Shown here piece after piece: positions 47,677-55,455 of a DNA stretch of 64,000 nt. The notes beneath the pieces were generated by a model that made no database searches, was not told the DNA's origin, and saw nothing but the letters and a program-made list of their open reading frames with translations. Source of the DNA: Nonomuraea endophytica (GTDB taxonomy: Bacteria; Actinomycetota; Actinomycetes; Streptosporangiales; Streptosporangiaceae); the NCBI RefSeq assembly GCF_014203235.1, contig NZ_JACHIN010000006.1, positions 551,428-615,427 on the forward strand, written 5' to 3'. Position numbers and translations under genes: made by a program. Positions within the stretch are counted from its first letter, which is position 1. Every line of letters begins with the position of its first letter.

Positions 47677-48853
47677 GATAGCGCTGCTCGGGCAGGCTGG
47701 TGGTACGGCGGGCCGCCTCGCGATAGGCGTCGTGGGCCGCCGCCACCTCCCCCGCCAGCTCCAGCAGGTGCGCCCGCACCGCGTACAGCCGGTGGTTGGC
47801 GGCCAGCGGCTTGGCCAGCGCGTCCACGAGCTCCAGGCCGGCCAGCGGCCCGTGGACCATGGCGACGGCGATCGCGTGGTTGAGCCGCACGACGGGGTTG
47901 TCCGACACCCCGGCGAGCAGCTCGTACAGGGCGAGGATCTGCGGCCAGTCGGTGTCCTCGGCCTTGGCCGCCTCGTCGTGCACGGCGGCGATCGCGGCCT
48001 GCAGCTGATAGGGGCCGAGTGCGGTCCCGGCCAGCGCGGTGCTGACCAGCTCGACGCCTTCGGCGATCATCGCCTGGTCCCACAGCGAGCGGTCCTGCTC
48101 GGCCAGCGGGATCAGGCGGCCGTCGGCGTCGGCTCGGGCGGGCCGCCTGGCGTCGGTGAGCAGCATGAGGGCCAGCAGCCCGGCGACCTCCCCGTCGGCG
48201 GGCAGCAGCCGGCGCACCGCGCGGGTCAGCCGGATCGCCTCGGCGGTCAGGTCGGTGCGGTGCAGGTCGGGGCCCGAGCTGGCGGTGTAGCCCTCGTTGA
48301 AGATCAGGTAGAGGACGTGCAGGACGACACGGAGACGTTCGGCCCGCTCGCCCTCTGGCGGCAGCGTGAACTGCGCGCCGGCCGTCTTGATGCTCTGCTT
48401 GGCGCGGCTGATGCGCTGGGCCATCGTGGCCTCGGGCACCAGGAAGGCGCGGGCGATCTCGGCGGTGGTGAGGCCGCCGACGGCGCGCAGCGTGAGCGCG
48501 AGCTGCGAGGGAGCCGACAGCGCCGGATGGCAGCACAGGAACAGCAGCGTGAGCGTGTCGTCCTGGCCGGGGACCGGTTCCTCCGGCTCGGGGTCGGCCC
48601 AGGCGGAGACCGTCTCCTCCCTGCGCCGCCGGGACGCGTCGCTGCGTACCTGGTCGATGAGGCGGCGCGAGGCGACGGTGACGAGCCAGGCGCGCGGGTT
48701 GTCGGGCAGGCCGCGCTCGGGCCACTGGACCGAGGCCTCCAGCATCGCCTCCTGGACGGCGTCCTCGCACGCGTCGAACTGCTCGTAGCGGCGCACGAGC
48801 ACGCCGAGGACCTGAGGCGCGAGCTCGCGCAGCAGGTCCTCGACGGCCTTCAC
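47639..48853 (-). CDS. ECF42-type RNA polymerase sigma factor
   Basis: A 404-residue protein. Region 2 includes EQFDACEDAVQEAMLEASVQ and NPRAWLVTVASRRLIDQVRS; region 4 includes LTTAEIARAFLVPEATMAQR. From about 180 a long C-terminal domain with TPR-like helices follows (LYLIFNEGYTASSGPDL, LYELLAGVSDNPVVRLNHAI), characteristic of ECF42. The GTG start follows the DGPF gene stop with no gap, matching the known ECF42-DGPF gene pairs that lack an anti-sigma factor. Its 3' end overlaps the leuA remnant. Confidence 0.92.
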   Translation of the reverse strand: MKAVEDLLRELAPQVLGVLVRRYEQFDACEDAVQEAMLEASVQWPERGLPDNPRAWLVTVASRRLIDQVRSDASRRRREETVSAWADPEPEEPVPGQDDTLTLLFLCCHPALSAPSQLALTLRAVGGLTTAEIARAFLVPEATMAQRISRAKQSIKTAGAQFTLPPEGERAERLRVVLHVLYLIFNEGYTASSGPDLHRTDLTAEAIRLTRAVRRLLPADGEVAGLLALMLLTDARRPARADADGRLIPLAEQDRSLWDQAMIAEGVELVSTALAGTALGPYQLQAAIAAVHDEAAKAEDTDWPQILALYELLAGVSDNPVVRLNHAIAVAMVHGPLAGLELVDALAKPLAANHRLYAVRAHLLELAGEVAAAHDAYREAARRTTSLPEQRYLTERAERTRGPG

Positions 48854-49198
48854 CTACTCGACCTCGCCGATGACCGGGCGGATCTCCATCGCGCACAGCG
48901 CGGCGTCCGGCCAGCGAGCGGCGATCTCGGTCGCGCGCTCCAAGCTCTCGACGTCGACGGTGATGTAGCCGGCCATGAGCTCCTTGGCCTCCACGAACGG
49001 GCCGTCGGTGACGACGGGCACCCCGTCCCTGACCTGGACCGTGCGTGAGGTCTCGGCCAGCGCCATGCCGCCGACGAACTCGCCGGAGGCCTGCAGCTCG
49101 CTCATGATCTCGTCGACCTTGGCCATGACGGTGTCCATGTCCGCCTCGATGGCCTTGCGCGACTCGGCGTTGTTGTAGATCAGCAGCATGTATTTCAT
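48854..49198 (-). CDS. DGPF/YciI-like protein of the ECF42 system
   Basis: A 114-residue YciI-like protein: MKYMLLIYNNAESRKAIEAD at the start, VVTDGPFVEAKELMAGYITV with the DGPF signature in the middle and MEIRPV at the end. It is immediately upstream of, and abutting, the ECF42 sigma gene. DGPF proteins are the usual partners and regulon members of ECF42 factors; whether they sense a signal is not settled. Confidence 0.92.
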   Translation of the reverse strand: MKYMLLIYNNAESRKAIEADMDTVMAKVDEIMSELQASGEFVGGMALAETSRTVQVRDGVPVVTDGPFVEAKELMAGYITVDVESLERATEIAARWPDAALCAMEIRPVIGEVE

Positions 49199-49277
49199 GC
49201 ACGTGCTCCTCTCGTGTCACCCCTGAGTCGGAGCGAAGCCGCAGGTCTCTACATCCACCTGGGAGAATACTCAAAGA

Positions 49278-49847
49278 TCATGGGTGGGCCGTGACGAGAC
49301 GCGCCTCGCGCAGCGTGTGCGCCCACCAGCTGAGCCGATCCAGCATGTGGTTCAGCTCGGCGTTGCAGGTCGCGGTGGCCTTGGGCCAGGTGCCGTCGGC
49401 GGCGAAGAGCTCCCAGTAGCAGGGCAGGGTGACCGCCTCGCGGATGCCCACCGCGTCGAGTTCGGTGAAGACCTGGCGGAGCTGGCTGATCGCGTGGTGG
49501 CCGCCGGACTCGCGGCCGTAGCCGACGAAGGCGACGGGCTTGGCGCGCCACTCCTCGTAGTACCAGTCGATGGCGGTCTTGAGCGGCGCGGGGAAGCTCC
49601 GGTTGTACTCGGGGGTGACGACCGCGAAGGCGTCGGCGGCGGCCAGGCGCGGGGCCAGGGCGGCGACCCGCGGTGGCAGTGGCTGGTCCGGGTCGGTGAG
49701 GTCCTGCGGCAGGCGGGTCTCGGCCAGGTCGACGAGATCGATCTCCAGGTCGGCGCGGCGCCTGGCCTTCGCGGTCAGCCAGGCGGCGACGGTCGGGCCG
49801 AAGCGGCCGTGCCGGGTGCTGGCGACGATGACGGCGAGCCGGATCAC
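49278..49847 (-). CDS. NADPH-dependent FMN reductase
   Basis: A 189-residue flavodoxin-like protein: VIVASTRHGRFGPTVAAWLT binds the FMN phosphate, VVTPEYNRSFPAPLKTAIDW is the second flavin motif, and FVGYGRESGGHHAISQLRQV the third. It supplies reduced flavin or reduces quinones and azo compounds. It overlaps the upstream flavin oxidase gene by 4 nt, so the two flavoproteins are made together. Confidence 0.9.
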   Translation of the reverse strand: MIRLAVIVASTRHGRFGPTVAAWLTAKARRRADLEIDLVDLAETRLPQDLTDPDQPLPPRVAALAPRLAAADAFAVVTPEYNRSFPAPLKTAIDWYYEEWRAKPVAFVGYGRESGGHHAISQLRQVFTELDAVGIREAVTLPCYWELFAADGTWPKATATCNAELNHMLDRLSWWAHTLREARLVTAHP

Positions 49848-51049
49848 GGCTGGATGTTGAGGTTGAGGCGGAACATGTTGCCCGGGTCCCAGGCGCGCTT
49901 GACCTCGCGCAGCCGCTCCAGGTTCGCCGCGGTGTAGGCGTTCGCGACGCGCGCCGGGTCGTTCGAGAAGTTGAGGAAGGACCTTCCGGTGACGTACGGC
50001 AGCGCCACGCGCTTGGTGACGATCACGGAGAATTCGGTGTCGCGGTGGCTGACCGGCCCGGCGTCGGGACCCGGGGTGGCGATCGCCCCGCCCCAGTGGC
50101 GCACCTCCACGGCGGCGCCGTCCACGTCCACGGCGGACTCCAGGACCTCGTCCGGCAGGCTCTTGTACAGCTCCAGCGTGACCGCCGGGTTGCCGCCCAT
50201 GGCCGCCGAGGCGAAGGGGATGAGCCGCAGGTCGTCCTGGATGACCGTGCCCATGCGGCGCAGCAGCGGCTCGACCGCCGCCCGGTCCGGGCCCACGGCC
50301 TTGATCACGAGGGTGCGCTCCCTGGTCAGCACGGCCGCGGTGCTCAGCTCAGGCGGCGCGGTGGCGGCCCAGTCGCGGTAGGCGGCCAGCTGGGCGGCGG
50401 CGTCGGTGACGGCGAAGGTGACCGCGCCGGCCCAGACCTCGGCGACCGGGTAGAGCCGGAACTCCAGCGAGGTCACCACGCCGAAGTTGCCGCCGCCGCC
50501 GCGCAGGGCCCAGAACAGCTCGGGGTTGTGCTCGGCGTCGGCGGTGACGATCCGGCCGTCGGCGGTGACGACCTGGGCGCTCAGCACGCTGTCGGCGGCG
50601 AAGCCGTACCTGCGGGCCAGCCAGCCGAGGCCGCCGCCCAGCGTGTAGCCGGTGACGCCGACCGTCGGGGAGGAGCCGGACAGCGGCGCGAGCCCGTACG
50701 GCGCGGCGGCGGCCAGCACGTCGCCCCAGACGGCGCCGGGGCCGACCGTGGCGGTGCGGCGGTGCGGGTCGACCGTGACGGTGTTCATGTCGGTGGTCTT
50801 CAGCAGCAGTCCGCCGTCGGAGGCGACGTGGGTGCCGTGGCCGGTCGCCTGGACCGCCAGCGGGAGCCCGCGCTCGCCGGCCGCCAGCACCGCCATGCGG
50901 ACGTCGTGCGCGGTGAAGGCGCGGGCCACGAGGGCGGGGCGGGCGTCCATGTCCGGCCGGAACGGCTGGCCGCGCTGCTCGTCGTAGCCGCTCCGGCCGG
51001 GCAGGTAGGCGGTGAAACCGAGGTCATTGGTGAGCGTCTGCTGCGTCAT
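49844..51049 (-). CDS. FAD-linked oxidase, BBE-like (berberine bridge enzyme family)
   Basis: A 401-residue PCMH-type flavoprotein. The N-terminal FAD domain has LAVQATGHGTHVASDGGLLL (the His of a covalent 8-alpha-histidyl link) and SSPTVGVTGYTLGGGLGWLA, where the Cys of bicovalent members is Ser. The C-terminal BBE motif is LREVKRAWDPGNMFRLNLNI. ATG 51049 is used. It probably oxidises a sugar or secondary metabolite. It is co-translated with an FMN reductase and divergent from a large BTAD regulator that may control it. Confidence 0.88.
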   Translation of the reverse strand: MTQQTLTNDLGFTAYLPGRSGYDEQRGQPFRPDMDARPALVARAFTAHDVRMAVLAAGERGLPLAVQATGHGTHVASDGGLLLKTTDMNTVTVDPHRRTATVGPGAVWGDVLAAAAPYGLAPLSGSSPTVGVTGYTLGGGLGWLARRYGFAADSVLSAQVVTADGRIVTADAEHNPELFWALRGGGGNFGVVTSLEFRLYPVAEVWAGAVTFAVTDAAAQLAAYRDWAATAPPELSTAAVLTRERTLVIKAVGPDRAAVEPLLRRMGTVIQDDLRLIPFASAAMGGNPAVTLELYKSLPDEVLESAVDVDGAAVEVRHWGGAIATPGPDAGPVSHRDTEFSVIVTKRVALPYVTGRSFLNFSNDPARVANAYTAANLERLREVKRAWDPGNMFRLNLNIQP

Positions 51050-51108
51050 GGCCTTACTGTGCGCTCCGGCGTTTACGGAATCTTTCTCATCCACTTACGG
51101 TGGCCCTT

Positions 51109-54100
51109 ATGCGTTTCGGCATTTTGGGACCCCTGACCGTATGGACTTCCGGCGACGAGCCTGTCAGCGTGCCGGGGCTCAAGGTGAGAGGCCTGCTCAG
51201 CGACCTTCTCGTGCACGCCGGTCGGCCGGTCCCGGCCGACCGGCTCGTGGACGACCTGTGGAGCGACGACGAACTGCCCGGCAACCCGGCGGCCGCGCTC
51301 TCGGTGAAGGTGTCCCAGTTGCGGAGGATCCTGGAGGACGCCGAGCCCGGCGGGCGCGACCTCGTCGCCAACACCCCCGCCGGCTACGTGCTCAGGGGCG
51401 AGAGCGACGCGGCGGCCTTCGAGTCGCTGCTGGCCGAGGCGGCGGCCGCCGAGGAGCCGAAGGCGCGCGCCAAGCACCTGGCCGAGGCGCTGGCGTTGTG
51501 GCGGGGGCCCGCCTTCGCCGACTTCGCCGACCACGACTTCACCCGCGCCGCCGCCGCGCGCCTGCACGAACTGCGGCTGACCGCCCGCGAGGACCAGGCG
51601 GAGGTACGGCTCGCGCTCGGTGAGCACGCGGCGCTCGCCGCCGAACTGGGCGACCTGCTGACCGAGCACCCGCTGCGCGAACGGCTGCGCGCGGCCCACA
51701 TGCGCGCCCTCTACCGCTCCGGCCGCCAGAGCGAGGCGCTGGCCAGCTACGAGACGCATCGCGAGGTGCTGGCCGAGGAACTGGGCCTGGACCCCGGCCC
51801 GGACCTGGCCGCGCTCCAGCGGGCCGTACTGGTGCAGGATCCCGCGCTGGCCGCCCCGGCGGCGAGCGCGACGGCGGACCCCGCCCGGCTGAAGGGCAAC
51901 GTCCCGGCCCCGCTGGGCGCGCTCATCGGCCGCGAGGAGGCCGTCGAAGAGATCCTGGCCAGGGCCGGGGAGGAGCGGCTCGTCACGCTCACCGGCCCCG
52001 GCGGCGTCGGCAAGACGCGGCTGGCCGTCGAGGTGGCCGGCCGGATGTCGGCGCCCGACGGGGTGTGGCTGGTGGAGCTGGCCGCCGTGGACCGGCCCGG
52101 CGACGCCGACGCGGTCGCCAGGCTGGCCGAGGCGATCGGCGTCGTGCTGAGCCTGCAGGGAGCGGGCGACCCGGTGGAACGCCTGGCCGAGACGCTCCGC
52201 TCCCGCCAGGCCGTGCTGGTGCTGGACAACTGCGAGCACGTGATCGACCCGGTCGCCGAGCTGGCCGGGCGGCTGCTGTCCGGCGCGCCCGGCCTGCGGC
52301 TCCTGGCCACCAGCCAGGAGCCGCTCGGCCTGGCCGGTGAGCTGGTGTGGAGCGTGCCGCCGCTGCGCGTGCCGGGCCCCGGCGAGGCGGCCGAGCGTGT
52401 ACGGCAGGCCGCAGCGGTCCGGTTGTTCGTGGAGCGGGCCGCCGCCGCCGACCGGCGCTTCTCCCTCACCGACGAGGACGCCGCGGCGGTCGCCGTGCTG
52501 TGCCGGCGGCTCGACGGGATCCCGCTGGCCCTGGAGCTGGCCGCTACCCGGGTGCGGGCCCTCGGGGTGGGCGGGGTCGTGGAGCGGCTGGACGACCGGT
52601 TCCGGCTGCTGGCCACCGGGCACCGGGGCGCGCCGCCGCGCCAGCAGACGCTCACGGCGATGATCGACTGGAGCTGGGAGCTGCTCGGCGAGGAGGAGCG
52701 GGCGGTGCTGCGGCGGCTGGCCGTGCACGCCGACGGGTGTTCGATGGAGGCGGCCGAGGAGGTGGGCGGCGACGGCGGGCTCGACGTGCTCGACCTGCTG
52801 GCCCGGCTCATCGACCGGTCGCTGGTGAGCGTCAACGAGGGGCGCTACCGGCTGCTGGAGTCGGTGGCCGCCTACTGCGTGGGGCGGCTGCGGGAGGCGG
52901 GCGAGCTGGAGGATCTGCAGGCCCGGCATCACCGCTACTACGCCGGGCTGGCGGTGCGGGCGGAGCCGTACCTGCGTGGGAGCGAGCAGCGGCAGTGGCT
53001 GCGGCGGCTGGACGCCGACGCCGCCAACCTGCGCGCGGCGCTCGGCCACGCGGTCAGGAACGGGGCGGCGGGCGAGGCGCTCGCGCTGGCCGGGGCGCTC
53101 GGCTGGTACTGGTTCCTGCGGGGCCGGCTGTCGGAGGGCGTGCGCTCGCTGACGGCGGCGCTGGCCCTGCCCGGCGGCGCGCCTCAGGAGCGAGCCGTCG
53201 CGCTGGCCTGGAAGACGGGCCTGGAGTTTCTGCGCCACCCGGAGGCCACGGGCGAGGCGGCCGGGCGCGCGGCGCTGCGGGCCGCGGCGCTGGACGCCTT
53301 CGACGCGGACGGGCCTGAGAAGGCGCGGGCTCAGTGGTTCCTGGCCTACACCTCGGTCGACCTGGGCGACATGGCCGCGGCCGAAGAGCTGGTCGCCGCG
53401 GCGCTGCCGGTCTTCGAGTCCCACGGCGACGAGTGGGGCGCGGCGGCCGTGCGCGCCCTGCGGGCCAAGCTCGCGCACGTGCGCGGCGACGTCGCCGGGA
53501 TCGAGCGCGACGCCGAGCCCAGCCGGGCGGCCTTCGCCCGGCTGGGTGACCGCTGGGGGCTGATGGAGGCGAACGGCTGGCTCGGCGGCGCGGTCGAGCT
53601 GCGCGGCGAGGCCCGGGAGGCGGAACGGCTGCAGCGCGAGGCCCTGCGCATGGCCGAGGAGCTGGAGCTGTGGGTCGAGGTCGCCGGGCGGATGGGCTGG
53701 CTCGGCTGGCTGGCCTACCAGCGCGGCGACCACGACGAGGCCGCGACGCTGTGCGAGCGGGGCCTGGAGCTGGCGAAGCTGCAGGGCCACCACCCCTCGC
53801 AGGTGCTGACCGCCATGTCGCTGGCCTTCGCCGCCCGCCAGCGCGGCGAGCTGGAGCGGGCCGACGCGCTGCTGCGGGAGATCCGGGCGCTGGCCTCTCC
53901 CGCCGACGAGGTCGCCGAGCCGCCGCCGTACCTGCCGCTCGTGCTGGCGGAGCAGGCGTTCGTGGCCGAGGGGCGCGGCGACGCGCGGCGGGCGCTGCGG
54001 CTGAGCCTGGCCGCGCTCGACGCCTCCGAGGCGCTGCGCGACGAGCTCGGCTTCCCGCTCGGGCAGCTGGCCCTGGCCACCGCGCTGACCGCCAACGGAC

Positions 54101-54303
54101 GCCCCGAGCAGGCGGCGGGCCTGGTGGCGATCCACGACGAGCTGCGCGAGGGCACCCCGGTGAGCACGGCCGAGCAGCGGGACTACGACCGCCTCTCCGA
54201 ACGCCTGCTGGCCGAGCTGGGCGAGGAGCGCTACAAGGCGGCGCAGGCCACCGGCCAGACGAGACAAGACCTGATCAATGCGGCACGAACCATGCCGCAA
54301 TAA
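51109..54303 (+). CDS. BTAD-type (AfsR/SARP-like) transcriptional regulator with NTPase and TPR domains
   Basis: A 1064-residue protein in four parts: an OmpR-type winged helix (MRFGILGPLTVWTSGDEPVS, SVKVSQLRRILED), a bacterial transcriptional activation domain (about 95-245, ending LGLDPGPDLAALQRAVL), an AAA/NB-ARC-like NTPase with Walker A LTGPGGVGKTRLAVEVAG (about 297) and Walker B-like AVLVLDNCEHVIDP, then TPR-like helices to the end. AfsR-like proteins couple signals to secondary metabolism. It is divergent from the flavin oxidase pair and 18 bp upstream of the winged-helix gene. The start lacks a ribosome site and may be leaderless. Confidence 0.9.
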   Translation: MRFGILGPLTVWTSGDEPVSVPGLKVRGLLSDLLVHAGRPVPADRLVDDLWSDDELPGNPAAALSVKVSQLRRILEDAEPGGRDLVANTPAGYVLRGESDAAAFESLLAEAAAAEEPKARAKHLAEALALWRGPAFADFADHDFTRAAAARLHELRLTAREDQAEVRLALGEHAALAAELGDLLTEHPLRERLRAAHMRALYRSGRQSEALASYETHREVLAEELGLDPGPDLAALQRAVLVQDPALAAPAASATADPARLKGNVPAPLGALIGREEAVEEILARAGEERLVTLTGPGGVGKTRLAVEVAGRMSAPDGVWLVELAAVDRPGDADAVARLAEAIGVVLSLQGAGDPVERLAETLRSRQAVLVLDNCEHVIDPVAELAGRLLSGAPGLRLLATSQEPLGLAGELVWSVPPLRVPGPGEAAERVRQAAAVRLFVERAAAADRRFSLTDEDAAAVAVLCRRLDGIPLALELAATRVRALGVGGVVERLDDRFRLLATGHRGAPPRQQTLTAMIDWSWELLGEEERAVLRRLAVHADGCSMEAAEEVGGDGGLDVLDLLARLIDRSLVSVNEGRYRLLESVAAYCVGRLREAGELEDLQARHHRYYAGLAVRAEPYLRGSEQRQWLRRLDADAANLRAALGHAVRNGAAGEALALAGALGWYWFLRGRLSEGVRSLTAALALPGGAPQERAVALAWKTGLEFLRHPEATGEAAGRAALRAAALDAFDADGPEKARAQWFLAYTSVDLGDMAAAEELVAAALPVFESHGDEWGAAAVRALRAKLAHVRGDVAGIERDAEPSRAAFARLGDRWGLMEANGWLGGAVELRGEAREAERLQREALRMAEELELWVEVAGRMGWLGWLAYQRGDHDEAATLCERGLELAKLQGHHPSQVLTAMSLAFAARQRGELERADALLREIRALASPADEVAEPPPYLPLVLAEQAFVAEGRGDARRALRLSLAALDASEALRDELGFPLGQLALATALTANGRPEQAAGLVAIHDELREGTPVSTAEQRDYDRLSERLLAELGEERYKAAQATGQTRQDLINAARTMPQ

Positions 54304-54321
54304 GCTCTAACGTGGGGTTTC

Positions 54322-55446
54322 ATGAGGGAACTTTCGTGGCCTGAGGTCAGTGCGCGGCGGCTGTTGCGTCAGGGACTGGCCGACCCGGTCAAGGACGCAT
54401 CGCCTGCCGACCTCGCCTCGGCGATGGCCGGCGTCCACGCCCAGGTGCTGTCGGCGGGCGAGCACTCGCTGGCCCTGCGCCTGGACGGGGCGACCAGGAC
54501 CGACGTGCAGCAGGCCCTGTGGCAGGACGGCGGCCTGGTCAAGACCTACGGGCCGCGCGGCACCGTGCACCTGCTGGCCACCCGCGACCTGCCCATGTGG
54601 GTGGGCGCGCTGTCCACGATCCCGGCCGCGCACAACGTCATGCCCGACGGGGTACGGCTGACGCCCGGCCAGACCGAGGAGGTCGTCGAGGCGCTGCGCC
54701 GGGTGCTGACCGGCGCCGTGCTGACGATGGACGAGCTCAGCGAGGCGGTCGTGGCGGAGACCGGCCCGTGGGCCGGTGACAAGGTCATGCCCGCCTTCCA
54801 GGACATGTGGCCGCGCTGGCGGCAGGCGGTGGCCCACGCGGCCCACCGGGGCGCGTTGTGTTTCGGCCCGAACCGGGGCAGGAAGGTCACCTTCACCGCG
54901 CCGCCCGCCTTCGAGCCCGCCCCCGGTCGCGGAGCGCTGGCGGCGGCGTACCTGCACGCGTACGGCCCGGCCACGCCGCAGCAGTTCGCCCGCTGGCTGG
55001 GCACGCCGGTCGGCTGGGCGAGCCAGGCGTTCGGCGAGCTGGAGCTGGAGGAGGTGGCCTACGAGGGTGGCCGGGCGTGGGTGCTGGCCGGTGACACCTC
55101 GGCCCCGGCCGCCCCGGCGCAGGGGGTGCGGCTGCTGCCGTACTTCGACGCGTACACGATCGCCGGGCAGCCCCGCGAGCTGCTCTTCCCCGGCCGGGCG
55201 TTCGAGCGGGCGCTGAACAGGGGGCAGGCGGGCAACTACCCGCTGGTCCTGCTCGACGGGGTCGTCGGCGGGGTGTGGCACCAGAAGCGCTCGGGCAAGA
55301 AGATCGCGGTCACCGTGGAGACGCTCCAACCCCTCTCCCCCGCCCACCGCGACGAGCTCGACGAGCAGGTCACCCGCCTCGGCGAGATCATGGAGGGCAC
55401 GCCCGCGCTGACAGTCGGCCAGGTCACCGTGGGTCCGCAAGCATAA
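54322..55446 (+). CDS. Winged-helix DNA-binding protein, AlkZ/YcaQ-like (HTH_42)
   Basis: A 374-residue protein of the HTH_42 superfamily, which includes the DNA glycosylases AlkZ and YcaQ that remove bulky or cross-linked bases. Typical blocks are RRLLRQGLADP with GVHAQVLSAGEHSLALRL, LVKTYGPRGTVHLLATRDLP, and LLPYFDAYTIAG near the end. The catalytic QxQ/QxD-type motif corresponds to AQVLSAGE (V-H-A-Q). It lies 9 bp upstream of a UvrA2-like gene, which makes a DNA-repair or self-resistance role plausible. Confidence 0.82.
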   Translation: MRELSWPEVSARRLLRQGLADPVKDASPADLASAMAGVHAQVLSAGEHSLALRLDGATRTDVQQALWQDGGLVKTYGPRGTVHLLATRDLPMWVGALSTIPAAHNVMPDGVRLTPGQTEEVVEALRRVLTGAVLTMDELSEAVVAETGPWAGDKVMPAFQDMWPRWRQAVAHAAHRGALCFGPNRGRKVTFTAPPAFEPAPGRGALAAAYLHAYGPATPQQFARWLGTPVGWASQAFGELELEEVAYEGGRAWVLAGDTSAPAAPAQGVRLLPYFDAYTIAGQPRELLFPGRAFERALNRGQAGNYPLVLLDGVVGGVWHQKRSGKKIAVTVETLQPLSPAHRDELDEQVTRLGEIMEGTPALTVGQVTVGPQA

Positions 55447-55455
55447 CCTGGACGC

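Noticed and set aside
47559..49274. A 571-codon minus-strand frame overlapping the ECF42 and DGPF genes
   Set aside because: Arg/Ala/Gly-rich shadow in a different frame of the two well-supported genes.
51073..54300. A 1075-codon open frame on the minus strand
   Set aside because: Antisense shadow of the BTAD regulator, which has clear domains; the shadow has none.
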